From: Takakia lepidozioides
Lineage: Eukaryota > Streptophyta > Takakiopsida > Takakiales > Takakiaceae
NCBI GenBank assembly: GCA_030704615.1
Contig: CM060733.1
Span: 59,210,001 to 59,274,000, forward strand
DNA length: 64,000 bases
Direction: 5' to 3'
Below the pieces are notes generated by a model that had not been told where the DNA came from, searched no databases, and saw nothing but the letters and a program-made list of their open reading frames with translations. Positions 30,061 through 42,716 of the stretch are shown in pieces; position 1 is the first letter of the stretch; each line of letters opens with the position of its first letter. Made by a program: the position numbers and the translations under genes.

Positions 30061-31460
30061 TGGGCACCAACGCCACTTATTATCTCCGCTCTATTCCTTC
30101 CCACCCAGGCGCACTGTTGGGAGCGGACGGAGTTGGCCGCACCGTTCGGCAGCCCTCAGGAATTTCCATCAACCAATGTCAGATGTAAGGCAAAAGCGGT
30201 CATATGTCCGTTCAAGTTGGGCCTCATCCGGAGTCCCCTATTGGGTGTTGAGCTTCGATACGGCATCAACGGCACTTACTAACACTCCGGCAACACTATA
30301 ACATATTCCCCTAACTCCGGCACACTGTCTAAGTTGGCGGCACCTTTCGGCAGCCCTCATGGTGGTGGTGAATTTTATAGCAACCAATGTCTGATGTAAG
30401 GCAAAAGCGGTCACATGTCCGTTCAACTTGGGCCTCATCCGGAGTCCCCTATTGGGAATTGAGCCTCAATATGACAACAACACACTTATTAACGCTCCGG
30501 CAACACTATAATATATTCCCCTAACTCCGGCACAAGGTCTAAGTTGGCGGCACCTTTCGGCAGCCCTCATGGTGGTGGTGAATTTTACAGCAACCAATGT
30601 CAGATGTAAGGCAAAAGCGGTCAAATGTCCGTTCAACTTGGGCCTCATCCGTAGTCCCCTATTGGGAATTGAGCTTTGATACGGCAACAATGCACTTATT
30701 AACACTCCGGCAACACTATAACATATTCCCCTAACTCCGGCCCACGTCTACATTGGTGGCACCTTTCGGCAGCCCTCATGGAGGTGGTGTATTTTACATC
30801 AACCAAATGTCAGATGTAAGGCAAAAGCGGTCAAATGTTGGGCCTCATCTGGAGTCCCCTAGAATTGAGCTTCGATATGGCAATCAACGCACTTCTTAAC
30901 ACTCAATAACATATTCCCCTAACACCGGCATACTGTTTAGGTTGGCCGCACCTTTCGGCAACCCTTACGGAGGTGGTGAGTTTTACATCAACCAAATGTC
31001 AGATGTAAGGCAAAAGTGGTCAATGAGTGAGCGACATTTCATTTCCTACATGTTCCGTTCAAGGGCCTCCTGACCCCCCTAGTCGGAATTGATGCGATAT
31101 GGCCACAACGGCACTTATTAATACTGCTGCAACACCATAAGATATTGCCTCCCACCAGGGCACGCAATCGAAAGCGGGTGGCCGCACCTTTCGGCAGCCC
31201 TCGTGGAGGTTGTGCATGTAACGCATCACGCAAAGCACATTCCATTTCATACATGTTCTTTCAAGTGCATCTGAGTCCCCTATTCGAATTGAGCATCGAT
31301 ACGGCAACAACGGCACTTGTTAATAATCCGGCAACACTGTAACATATTCCCCCAACCCGGGCACATCTGTCGAAGTGGGCGGAGTCGGCCACACCTTTCG
31401 GTGGCAAATTTACAATGTCGGATGTAAAGCAAAGCAATCACGCAACATTTCAAGCGCCTC
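30060..31460. repeat. About 210-bp satellite-like tandem array, 6-7 units
   Basis: Markers such as aacactccggcaacactataacatattcccctaac recur at 30281, 30491 and 30701 (exactly 210 bp apart) and, degenerating, near 30897, 31118 and 31320. Each unit also has ggcacctttcggcagccctcatgg and tgtccgttcaacttgggcctcat. Units at the right end are shorter and more diverged. The ORFs inside are products of the repeat, not genes. Confidence 0.9.
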
Positions 31461-31474
31461 CGGAGTCCCCTTTT

Positions 31475-31578
31475 CGTATTATTGTTATTATTATTATTAT
31501 TATTATTAAAAAGAACATGGGACAGAGGCCCCGAAAGTATTATTATTATTATTATTATTAAATAATAAATAATGTACC
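31475..31578. repeat. Paired (TTA)n microsatellites
   Basis: Two runs of tat/tta triplets (31475-31507 and 31538-31570) flank a 30-bp unique piece. This is simple repeat only. Confidence 0.9.
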
Positions 31579-31579
31579 C

Positions 31580-32798
31580 CTGTTTCGAAGATATTTTGGC
31601 TGAAAAAGAAACGATTAAAAATAATATAGAATCGTGCGGCCGGGCGTCGCAGTACTCCAGGCTCCATAATAACTCACTAAGCACGCGCAATAACTGAGTT
31701 AGTGACTCGGTTAGTGGCTGTGCCAGTTTTACCGCGCTATGATTAGTCAGATGCGAGCCTGGAGATTAGTTCCTTTGGAGCTTTGTTACTCTGAGGGTTA
31801 ACTAGCCGAATCCTGGTCGCCAGCTAACTGGCGCAGTTAGTGAGTAGGTAGTGAGTGGTGCGCTGGTTATTCTATTGGGGGTCCAGCACACGATGCTATT
31901 GTTTTATTTTTTTTAAAGCTGATGGTCGACTATTATAGTGTATAAACGGGCCAGTACGGTTGCAGTTATTAGCGGCGAGAGTACAGAAATCTAAAAATAA
32001 ACTGGCTTGTGGGATGCCCTAAAAATATTGCAAGGCCGCAGCGGTGGAGCATGTGAGCGGGTGGTAGAAAACAATATGCGAGAATGACAGGTTAGTTAGG
32101 GCAGTATAACTGGGGTTATTTAAGTATAACGGAACCAGGGTTGTCTAATTTGGGTATCACCTACCGCGGTTAATCCAGGGAATGATTTGATTCCCTTCAG
32201 TACAGGGGCCCATATATAGCCTTGTAGATTCTGTAATTACTAATCAGTGGGTAATTAGTAATTATCTAACCCCCTGAGTGATTAGTGTGAAGTTGCAGGA
32301 GGAAACAGAAATTGCTCTGTAAATTATTGGGAGAATAAAATATCATTGATGTCTTTGGCAATTTTTTCTTTCTTTCATTATAGAAAGGGAGTAATTAAGA
32401 GCTAGGCTTAGAAGAATATATAATGTATTTATTTCTGAAAGTGCCCAAGACAAAAGTTGGTTATTGGTGTTGAAAAGGGGCACAAATAAACAATTAAGTT
32501 TTTTGAGAATCGTGCAAATGATTAATATAATCATCACATGGACTCGGTGTATCATAGTTTTAGCCATCTATTTACCCACAAATGCAGTTTAGTAATTAGC
32601 AATCTGCTCTAGTTAACTATAATTAGCGCTAATTAAACACTCTTGTGGCAGTTTAACATGAGGGCACAATTTACGATGTTATCTCTACACCAAAATATCG
32701 CAATCATTCGTCCAATCACCTCTCCTGACATTCCTTTTTGTCTCTTTTGTTACTAGGAAGTTTCTACCTGTGCTCATTTACGATCATTTACAGGTGCG
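31580..32798. other. No gene found
   Basis: AT-rich sequence with repeated gttagtgag and taattagt words and no coding signal on either strand. Confidence 0.45.
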
Positions 32799-33165
32799 CG
32801 AGAGAGGAAGACTCCGGTCGAAGCCGATGTAACTAAGAGCCACTTCGCGCCTTACAGGTCTGTCCCTTTTGCGGTCGAAGCCGATGCGGATGTAGGAAGA
32901 GCCACTTCGCCTTACAGGTCCGGTCCCTTTTGCGGTCAAAGCCGATGTAACTAAGAGCCACTTCGCGCCTTACAGGTCTGTCCCTTTTGTGGTCGAAGCC
33001 GATGCGGATGTAGGAAGAGCCACTTCGCCTTACAGGTCCGGTCCCTTTTGCGGTCAAAGCCCATGTAACTAAGGCCACTTCGCCTTACAGGTCTGGTCCC
33101 TTTGCGGTCGAAGCCGATGTAACTAAAAGCGACTTCGTCCCTTTCGGGGTCGGCGCGACGGTGAT
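32799..33165 (-). repeat. Tandem array derived from the structured mini-retroposon (copy F)
   Basis: About six units of 57-61 bp, alternating between a form with gatgtaactaagagccac and one with gatgcggatgtaggaagagccac, each holding gaagccgatg and cttacaggtc. On the - strand the left end reads GTGGCTCTTAGTTACATCGGCTTCG then CCGGAGTCTTC and CTCTC, the 3' end of the TC-tailed subfamily. The right end (gtccctttcggggtcggcgc) resembles its 5' half, so the array looks like internal amplification of one inserted copy. Confidence 0.75.
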
Positions 33166-33169
33166 TACT

Positions 33170-34470
33170 TACGAACAACCTATTTGCCCAGCGGCATGAC
33201 AAGTATTTGCTTGGTAAAGAAATACAAATGTTGGTGGAAGAGAGAATCAGGTAGACATGTGGTGTAGTTAGTAGGAGGAGTGGCACAGTCTGACAAGCAA
33301 ATAATCATTATTCCATTTTCTGGGTACACTTGGCAGCCGCCACTCCACGCATTAATTCATCTGGAGCCGCCTTTTCTAACTTAAGGACACTCGATTCCAA
33401 ACCCACAGTTTTGCCCTAAAATGTGGCCCTTAATTCTGGTTCGCCAATCTGGGTCGCCAAACTCGTTATTTTAGTAATCAAATGAGTGATGATGAATGAC
33501 ACAGTGCATGGTGATGCACTCATGGAACCGAATTGTACCACCCGGTAATTATCCCATATCCGGAGGGAATGGCAGCTGTTTACTTACTCCCACTTACTTT
33601 TACACCTTTCCTTTGCTTCTCTCTACAACCACCCACTCACCTTCTGGTATTGCCCAGTAAAGGTTTAATAATAACAATAATACTAATAATAGTATTATTA
33701 ATATTTTTACTTAAAACTCTACATCATGGAAGGAGCCTACCAACAAAGATATTGAAACTAAGATATTTTGAAACCGAAGATGGAAAAGGGATAGTCGGTT
33801 TTATGAAGAGTATCTATGATGCATGAAGAGATTATCATTGCGATATTTCAAGGATATTGTATCCACGTCCGTAGCATATTCTGTGGGGCAGCTGGGAATC
33901 TGGCAGTGCCGGCGTTTGTTTGTGAAAACAACTGGATGCAAAAATGTGTATTCTTCGGCCGACTGCGGGTGCCGGGGGTGCCGGGTCCATGCACGTCGTA
34001 ATTTGTGGCAACGAGGCTGGAGCGGCCCCTTGCTTTTACATTAAAAAGCAGCACCCAACCACTTGCTTGCTATCCGTAGATTAGCACGGGCGGGTAAATA
34101 TGGTGGGGGTCTTGCAATATCCATCAGAGGGCCCGGTTTTTCCATTGATTTACGTTCCGATTCCATTGAGAATGTGAGGATCTATTGACGGAGTCAACCG
34201 ATGATTGCGGATTGCGGCCCAAGCTCTCGGGTCGTGACGGTGACATTTCCGCATTAAATCGAAAGACGACCCCTCCAATTTGCGTGTACAAAATATCGCA
34301 AAAAAATGATTAGGATGATAGTTCCTCCCCACCCAACGACAGCTGGGAACTGCTACGACGTACAAATACGGGTCTTATTTGTACCAATATGTATACATCG
34401 TATGAATACTGTGCCCATGCCTGGTGAGTGGTAACAATATCTATACCTATCCAATGTATTCACTGCACCC
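33170..34470. other. No gene identified
   Basis: Short ORFs only (33533-33826 +, 33816-34001 +); their products have no motif. Sequence from 34020 on is unassigned. Confidence 0.4.
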
Positions 34471-34479
34471 GGAATACAC

Positions 34480-35450
34480 TCTTCATGTCAGAACAGTACA
34501 CAATACATCACATAATTCGGTTCGTCTTTGTATCCCTTTGTATGAGAAGACGGATTTCATTGACACCAGACCGATCAGAATATCATGCGAACGGTCGGAG
34601 AATCCCTGTTCGTTCTCATGAAAAATTAAGGGATTGTCTTGGTTGCACAACAACCCGAATGGATAGTGTGGAAAATGCGTCGCTCTCCCTTTGAGTGAGA
34701 AGATGGATTTTGTCCATGCCACAATCTGACTAATGGATATACTATCGGAACGGTCGAAGAATCCTTCTCATAAAAATAAGGGGATTGTCTTGGTTACGGA
34801 ACAATCTGAATGCATAATATGAAGCGAAAGTGCTATCCGTCAATGCCACATTCTGACCAATGGATATACCATCAGAACGGTCGAAGAGTCCCTGTCCGTT
34901 CTCATGAAAATTAAGGGATTGTCTTGGTTGCGGAACAATATAAACGCATAGTGCCTTTTGAGTGAATTTTGTCAATGCCACAATCTGACTGATCGAAATA
35001 CCATCGAACCGGTCGAAGAATCCCCGTCCGTTCTCATAAAAATGAAGGGATGGTCTTGGTTGCAGAACAATCTGAATGCATAGTGCGGAAAAGGTGTCGC
35101 TCTCCCTTTTAGTGAGAAGACGGATTCTGTCCATGCCACAATCTGGCTAATGGATATACCATCGGAATGGTCGAAGAATTCCTCTCCGTTCTCATGACAA
35201 ATAAAGGAATTGTCTTGGTTGCGGAACAATCTGAATGCATAGTGCGGAAAATGTGTCGCTCTCCCTTTATATGAGAAGACAGATTTCTTCAACACTGCAA
35301 TCAGACCGATCAAAGAATCGATGTCCATTCTCAAGAAAATTAAGGGATTGTCGAAATACCATCGGAACGGTCGAAGAATCCCTGTCCATTCTCATAAAAA
35401 TGAAGTGACGGTCTTTGTTTGCGGAACAAATCTGAATGCATAATAACGAA
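34480..35450. repeat. Degenerate tandem array, 130-160-bp unit, about 6 copies
   Basis: The word ggattgtcttggttgc recurs at about 34631, 34782, 34916, 35048, 35206 and 35345. Between copies run aatctgaatgcatagtgcgg, gtcgctctcccttt and atcggaacggtcgaagaatcc in constant order. It is a separate family from the 210-bp array. Apparent ORFs on the - strand are periodic artefacts. Confidence 0.88.
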
Positions 35451-35589
35451 AGTGCGTCGGATCAACAGTTCCATGACGTGCCGAAGAGTTGGGTATAGAC
35501 AAAAACCCTCCACATGGGCTGCTGAAAAAAGCTGCAGTAAAGCATACACAGAAATACTGAAATGAGAAAATACGGTATACGAGAGAATG

Positions 35590-36330
35590 TACAATAGGTG
35601 AAGTTTTTCTACTTTTACCCCTGCGCCCCCACAGTCTTGTGGGCTCTGTGTCGCTCACAGTGCTGGTCTCGGGGGGAGGGGAGGTGCGCGAAGCTCATCT
35701 CTCTGGCCGAGCTCTGTCTGTGACAGCTCTGCGCTGCGGGGAGAGAGACCAGAGGTGGGGCACAAGTCTCTTGCTGCACTTTCTCGGTGGAAGCAGGAGT
35801 GACTTGTTGTACGTATTTCCTGCGCTCCTCCTCTCCATCTTCACCTCTTCAGCTGTATTGCTGCTGCTTTGTAGCGCTGTGCGTGTCTTGTTTTGTCTGT
35901 GTGTTAGCTGAACGCTCGTGCTCAATCTCGGGGCTCGGGTGTTTTGTTGAGCTGTTGGAGGAAAATGCTGTCCTTTGGTGCAGGCTGCAGCATCCGGGAC
36001 CAGCTTCGTAGCGTCTGTCAGGAGCTTATCAATGTGTGGTGCTCTCGTCGTTTCTCTGATTGATAGCTGGGTCCTTTCTCGAACCAGTCTGCAAGCATTC
36101 CCTGAGCTAGGACAAGTGTGTGGAGGTGGAGAGGAATCGAAGATGGCTGTTATGGCTGTGGTGTAACAGCAATTCCAGCTGCACGACTTGCTCGCTTTGG
36201 GACTGACTGTCAGCTCGGCTGGAAAAGGTTGATTGCTCGTTGCGTGCTCGAGCTCGAGCCGACGGGGTGATTGGCTACGTCTTGTCTTCGGCTGATACGT
36301 AACTCTCGTCTCGCAACGAAAACAGCACCC
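35590..36330 (+). promoter_or_regulatory. Upstream region and probable 5' leader of the AUX1/LAX gene
   Basis: This is G/C/T-rich sequence directly before the start codon, with pyrimidine tracts and several short upstream ATGs. No clear TATA box and no TGTCTC auxin-response element were found by eye. The 257-codon - strand ORF here has no motif and is taken as a shadow. Confidence 0.45.
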
Positions 36331-39300
36331 ATGGTGTCCCAGGGTGCTAGAAAGGAAGTGTTTGTGGGAAGCTATGGAGAGATGGAGGAGCAGAATCAGA
36401 AGCTCGAGTCCGGGGAAGGACTGCCTGACCCCTCGATGCCGGGGCAACTTAAGCGGCTGCTGTGGCACGGAGGGTCTGTCTACGATGCTTGGTTCAGTGC
36501 AGCGTCCAACCAGGTTGTCTTTAAGCTGTGTCTGTGGGGAGTGTGCGTGGATGCCTGTAGTTGAGCTCTAGCCCTGCATGAACGTTGTGTTGTGTCCTTC
36601 GTAGCTGACCAGCTGGTTTGACTGGGCATGGCGGCAGTATTAATGTTGGTGAAGCCGAAAAAACGTTGGATCAGTTTAAGCTTCTGAAATCCCGTTGCAA
36701 GGTTTATATCTTTCCATGGGCGCAAGACTGGGGACAAGGAGAGGGTGTGCCGTGGAAACCCAGAGTCATTGCCATCCCCTTCCTTCGAGGGAACTATGAT
36801 CCGGTGGAGGAAGTTATTCTTAGTGTGAACAATGAAGCAGTTCACTTTGACTACATCACAGAGAATATGGTGTTCCTAAATTGGTGGTTCTAATGCCCGA
36901 ATCGACCTTGATAGGAGATTCAGTCAAGCTCCCAACGTTATCTAGATTACTCTTACATTGTGGTGGCTACCTCCTCAACATCATACGTTTTGCATGACGG
37001 AAGCTCTAGGTGACACTCACTGTGGTCATAGATCACCCCGAGGCTGCTGTCCTGTATGAGCGCAGAACTGTGTAATGCTCTCCAAGGTCAGCGTCCCTCA
37101 ATTGGGAAGTTGTGGAAGTAGTGCTTGAAGGGAGCAATGAGTGCAGGGAACAGAGCCTCTTTGCCCAAAGTCAAGAGTGTGTGAGTATAACACGTACTGG
37201 GTGATTGGGAATGGGGCTCTAGAATCTACCCTGAACCCCTGCGCTCCCACTCTCGTGAGAGCTGAACAGGCATTGTGCCTGATAAGTCAGGAATGTTTGT
37301 ATGTGGATTCTCACTCACTCTGAGCTTCTGCACTTTCGAGCCTTCTTGAGTGTGCATTACTCGGATGTTGCTATTGATGCCTTATCCAAAGATTTGCAGC
37401 CCGGCGCGTCTTTCAATGAAGCTGTCTGCGTGAAACGTAGCTGAAAGCATAACGTTCTTCACAGGTCCCAGTCCATCTCCAGGCAGAACCAGCAGTGCTT
37501 GAGGCGACTGTGACCTTACATGCTGGACAACCTGCAATGTATTGGTTTTGCCTACCAAAGCGTTCGTAGTATGGCACGTCGACAATGAAACCGCTTTCCC
37601 CAATCATACGAACTACTATGCAGTGATAAAACAGCTTTTGACTTCATCTTCCGTTTGGTCTGTCTAGGAGAATTTTCGTGGTGAGATTGGGTTGCACGCA
37701 TGTCTCATTTGCTAAAGAGATGCGATTGAGAAGACTTCTTCTGTTCTTCTGTTTGCCCTCCTCGCGGTTGTGCGCCTGCCAGGTTTTCTTCGTTCGAGTG
37801 TCTCCAGGATTACCAAAATCTGACAGTGTGTGACCCCTGGACTGCCGAGCATGCAGGTAGCTCAAGTGCTCCTGACACTCCCCACCTCATTCGCACAACT
37901 TGGGTATGCATCGGGCTTAGTGTTCCAGATATTCTATGGATTCGCTGGATGCTGGGCCTGTTATATGATTACATGGCTTTACATGGAGTATCGCACACGG
38001 AAGGAAAGGGAGGGCTGTACGTTCAAGGACCATGTCATTCAGGTTGGGCCTCAGAACTTACTCTTGCCCGTAGAAGCTGTTTAAGTGGTTAAGTACCTTC
38101 GAGTTGCTGGTGCAGACTGATGAGGAAGACAGTGACCGTGTGGGCACTCCCCCTAAAGTCTACAGGGGATTATGCAGAACGAACTCAAATGGCTATCTTC
38201 TAAATGCTGAATGTCTTTTGCTTAACAATCTGATCAGCAATAATTTGAGTATTGGGAAGAGAAAGGAGGCCTGATAATTCTAAGGATGCCCATGGTTGCA
38301 TGAGCTCTGCTCAATGTATGAACATGGGCCTTGTCCATCATTCATGTAAGGAGAGCCCCACTCCTTACTGTGGCTGCTGTACTGGATGAGTGACTCGGTG
38401 ATTTGGTGGAGGCAGGCTAACATGTCCTTCATGGTGGGCTGTGTTGGTGTGAGGGATCCAGTGGTTTGAGGTACTCGATGGATTGCTCGGGCCGTATTGG
38501 AAAATTGTAGGCCTTGTCTTCAATTGTACATTCTTACTCTTTGGTGCTGTAATTCAGCTTATTGCTTGCGCCAGGTGAGGTTCTCTGTCATATTGGGACT
38601 TGTTTTTAGTGTTACAGGATGATCTTCCAGCAGCCCACGTGTTAACAGTATTAATCGAAGATTTAGAGGGGTGCATCGTTGCTTGGTTGCTGGTGTCTAT
38701 AGCATTTGCAGTTCTGATTGTGTCGCAGGTTGCTTCTGAAGGTTGTTGTCAAGGCTTAGTGATATATGGTTGCCAAATTCTCTTGAAAGATTATGTCTTA
38801 CACAGTTCTATGGCTCTTTCAACACCAGTTCTTTCTGCTTTTTTCCCTGGTGTCCTCTGGCCTCTAGTGGTGGTCATTCTTTCTTGCGAGTGAATGCGCC
38901 TGTCCCTCCCATTGATGAGAGTGTCTGCTCTTGTGGTCCAATTACGGTATGTATACCCCACCTGCACACCTAGTCTGTCCAAAGTCGTATGCAAATCTGG
39001 CTTAGGCAACAGGAAAGTGCACACTAAGTCTGAATACAACAACCTTTAAATATCAGGTGTGGTTTACCTAAGGCCTACTATTTCTGCACACGAGGGTTCT
39101 AGAAACAATCTTTGAGAATGCAATGCTGCAAGAAGTGTGGATTAGTGACCACTTTGTCAGACAAGGGTGAGACCTTGCAGTACCTCTCAAGCAGCAGGGA
39201 TGATAAAGTAGGTCAAATAGCACTTCATTAGCACAAGTATGTCTGATGGACTGTGATTGACACTTCATCACCATATTGCAGCAATATTTTCTTGCTGAAT

Positions 39301-41778
39301 GACCGGCTGGACAAGCGGGAATGGACCTACATCTTCGGAGCATGCTGCATGGTCACAATTTTTGTGCCCTCCTTCCGGAATTACCGAATCTGGTCTTTCT
39401 TTGGGCTCATCATGATTACTTATACAGCTTGGTTTATGACAATAGGCTCACTCGTTCATGGACAGGTAAGCTGGTTGTTTCTGGGGCGAAATTGCCTGAT
39501 AGCTGATTCTCTGGGCTGATGGCTTTGATGCTTATGGTATAGTTGGAGTATTTCTTGTGATAATGATGGTGGACGAGGTTGTCTAATAGACTTCAATTGC
39601 AGGATCCTTTGGCAACCCACAAAGGTCCCATCTCAAAGGTGTTCTACTTCACAGGGGCTACCAATATTCTTTACACATTTGGAAGTCATGCTGTCACTGT
39701 GTAAGCTTTGCTGCCCCAGTTCCTTTATTACTTTGTCTCCCTCGCTCTCTCTTTATTTATCAAGCCCCACCTGAATGAGCATTCTGAAATGGCAGTTTGT
39801 CTCCCATCCTTCTGTTCCTCTCAGCTCCCTGTTCCGAGTTGCGGCAGTACATTATCTATGCCATGAGCATATGACCAGTGATTCAACATCATGATGGACG
39901 CATCACTCTTTCTCCAACCTGGTTATCAGTTTCAGGAAAGTGGAAATTACTCTACGCCAGTGAAAGGAAAGAAGGAATCAAGGTTTAATGGCAAGCAATT
40001 TTTGGAACACTATGCACAGCTGTAGTGCCTGGGTTTTACATTCAGCAGTAATGGCTACACTCCAGGAATTTGAGTTCCAACTGTTCAATAAAACATTCTT
40101 GATAGTTCACCATGAAGCTACAGGATGTAGGTTGGTCCTTCAGGGTGCAGGGAGCTATGGCACTACTGCGTTGGAACCTGCTAAGCACTTCAGGGATTTG
40201 GGGAATCTGGTTGCAGGGAGATAATGCATGCCATGTGGAAACCTGTGAAGTTCAAGTATGTCTATGTGTTTGCAACTCTTTACGTCTTCACCTTGACCAT
40301 CCCCTCAGCACTCTCGGTCTACTGGGCCTTTGGTGATCTTCTTCTGAAACATTCGAACTCACTCGCCTTGCTGCCTAAGAGTGCTGCTCGTGACGTAGCT
40401 GTCATTCTCATGCTCATCCACCAGGTATGATGTTCATACATGCATCAGGAATGTTCTTTCCGTCGAGTGAGGGGTTTTAGTCCATTGATGGTGTTCAAAC
40501 CTCTAGCACCCACATCTAATCACATACTCTCCATGTGCCTCATGTGCTAGCCTTGCACCTATGCACCATTGTACTGGTGTGAACTGATCAGAAAAGGGAT
40601 TGAGGGTGGGTGAGGTTCTGAGGGTTGGGGGACAGATTGAAGACCACTAGAATCTCAGTGGCCTTGGTCCAGTGTATGTGGAGTTACCTTAATTTAAGCT
40701 TGGTTGAATTCTCTCCAGAAATTTGCTTAGCACAAGCTTGAAACTAGTCTGGTCAAACTTCTAGTTGTGGAAAAAAACAGAATTTGGAAGTTGGGAAGCA
40801 CAACTAAAAAGCCAAGTGAACCAGAATGCTAATGGGTGGTATGCAATGGCTCATGGAGCCCACATGACCAAGGTGTGGCAGTTTTGAAGACTGTAATCTT
40901 TACTGAACGGTTTGTTGTGTGCAGTTCATTACGGTGGGATTTGCGGTCACCCCACTTTACTTCGTCTGGGAGAAATTAATTGGCATCCACACCACTAAGA
41001 GCATTCTGCTCCGGTCTGTATGTCGAATGCCCATAATCCTGCCCATCTGGTTCTTTGCAATAGCTTTCCCTTTCTTTGGGCCAATCAACTCGACAGTGGG
41101 TGCTTTGTTGGTGACGTTCACTGTCTACATCATTCCTTGCACGGCACACATGGTTGTTTTCCGCTCTGCATCTTCCCGCCAGGTGTGTCTTCAATTCTTT
41201 AAAAAAAAATTATAGTTCCCTTGATTGTGCCTTGGCAAGCATGGCTGCAGTATATTATCTCGAGCTCATTGATGGAGTAACAGATACTTTCTCTCTCTTT
41301 CTTTCACCTCATACGACCCAACTTCTTGAACCAAATATGAGTGGCAATACAGGTTACAGTTAACACTTGTTTGTTGTGTTAGGTCTTTTACTTCATAGAA
41401 GTGCCGATACCAACATCGTGCTTTGGAGTTAGTATGCGAATGCTATTTGTTTATTACTGCACTCAAATCCCTTGTAACAGGTCATCTGGTGTTGAGTAAG
41501 TCAGGATTCTAACATGCACGGCTGAACGATTTATTTGCACTATGCAGAACTCTATTGAGAAGCCACCGTTCTTTCTACCAAGCTGGACAGCTGTCTATCT
41601 CATCAACATGTTTATCATTGCATGGATCGTTGTGATTGGAGTCGGGTGGGGAGGGTGGGCAAGTGTCACCAATTTCATTGCTCAGATCAAGACTTTTGGT
41701 GTGTTTGCGAAGTGCTATCAGTGTCCACCCAAATCGGTGCCTGCGTTGCCTCCTGTGCATATGGTCCGGCATTTGTAA
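36331..41778 (+). CDS. AUX1/LAX: Auxin influx carrier, AUX1/LAX family (8 exons, complete)
   Basis: A plasma-membrane proton symporter of the amino acid/auxin permease family that takes IAA into cells and so helps shape auxin gradients. Exons, all with GT-AG borders and compatible phases: 36331-36513, 37857-38042, 38462-38574, 39282-39465, 39603-39700, 40217-40424, 40925-41182, 41548-41778; total 1461 nt, 486 residues, the normal family length (about 470-490). The start gives MVSQGARKEVFVGSYGEMEE, aligned with the N-terminus of LAX proteins; an in-frame ATG at 36271 is less likely. Family blocks include LWHGGSVYDAWFSAASNQ, WFEVLDGLLGPYW, FTGATNILYTFGSHAVTV, EIMHAMWKP, FFGPINSTVGALLV and FAKCYQCPPK near the end. 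About ten membrane segments. No defect seen. A fragment of it recurs at 60.1-60.4 kb. Confidence 0.97.
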
Positions 41779-42716
41779 GGTAGAGTGATCATCAAGCTTA
41801 TGACGTTGAGTTTAGAAGGGTTACCCCTAATGGCAAACCCTGACATGCCCACTACTCTTTCAGAGATAAGCTTATACACAGATTGATATGCCCTCCTCAA
41901 CACTTGATGCTCAGCGGCAACATCAAGATCCACCACACCCATGCCAGGTTTCCTACATTACAGGAGCTAGCTCTGGACAGATTCTTCTTTCTGCTGTTAG
42001 AAAGTCTCTCTTCACGGCAAGGAGGACATGATTGCTTCCAGTCTTTTCAGGGGTTTAAAGTACCCCTAAAATACAGTCTTTTCCTTCTTAGATTACCTTT
42101 TCCCTTAAGTGGCTGAAGTGGTGAGAGCAAGCACAGCTTGTAATTTTTTCATACAGAGTTGTGCCTACTACTTCTCAAGTTTGAAGCACCCGGGCGTATT
42201 CTTCAGATTCTCTGGAGTAGCCCACACGGTTAGTTGCCAAGTCAGTACAGTAGTTGAATCAAACTGTCGACCATGTAAGCTTCTGCAGTAAAGTTTCAGC
42301 TTCAAAAAAGTGGTTGGCTCTTGATATGCAAGTCATGAATCACTAACTTGCCGTGGAATGGCGCACCTCCTGTGCGCTCTTGGGAAAAGGTCCTGCTTGT
42401 ACCTTGGTTTTCTGCGATGGTACAATCACACACCACACCTCCTCGCACCTACCTCACAAAAGTAAACGACTCATTATGGCTGCAAAGAACCTGTGGAGAG
42501 CTGTCTATGCGCGACTGCGCCACCTTTTTTACAAGTACTTGAACCCGTCGTTGTGCTTCACCACTTAAAAAACAAGTTGACTCTGCAGGAGAGAGGGGTA
42601 TTCTTCCATGGAAATGCAATGACTGCGAAGTTGGTAGCATGATCACCAGTAAGGACGTGGATTGTGAGACAGAAGAAACACCAGATTCGGAACATTGTTG
42701 TGATACTCTTTCGTTG
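41779..42716. other. Probable 3' flank of AUX1/LAX; no gene found
   Basis: Contains no ORF with a motif. The 3' untranslated region of the carrier gene presumably lies at its left end; no strong AATAAA was noted. Confidence 0.4.

Noticed and set aside
30238-31316. Several - strand ORFs with shared protein words
   Set aside because: They repeat every 210 bp because the DNA is a tandem array.
34483-35658. Overlapping - strand ORFs (FDRSDGISI..., LFRNQDNPL...)
   Set aside because: Periodic products of the degenerate 130-160-bp repeat, not a gene.
35695-36468. 257-codon - strand ORF
   Set aside because: It lies antisense to the AUX1/LAX leader and first exon, has no motif, and its Ser/Arg/Pro/His composition reflects local base content.
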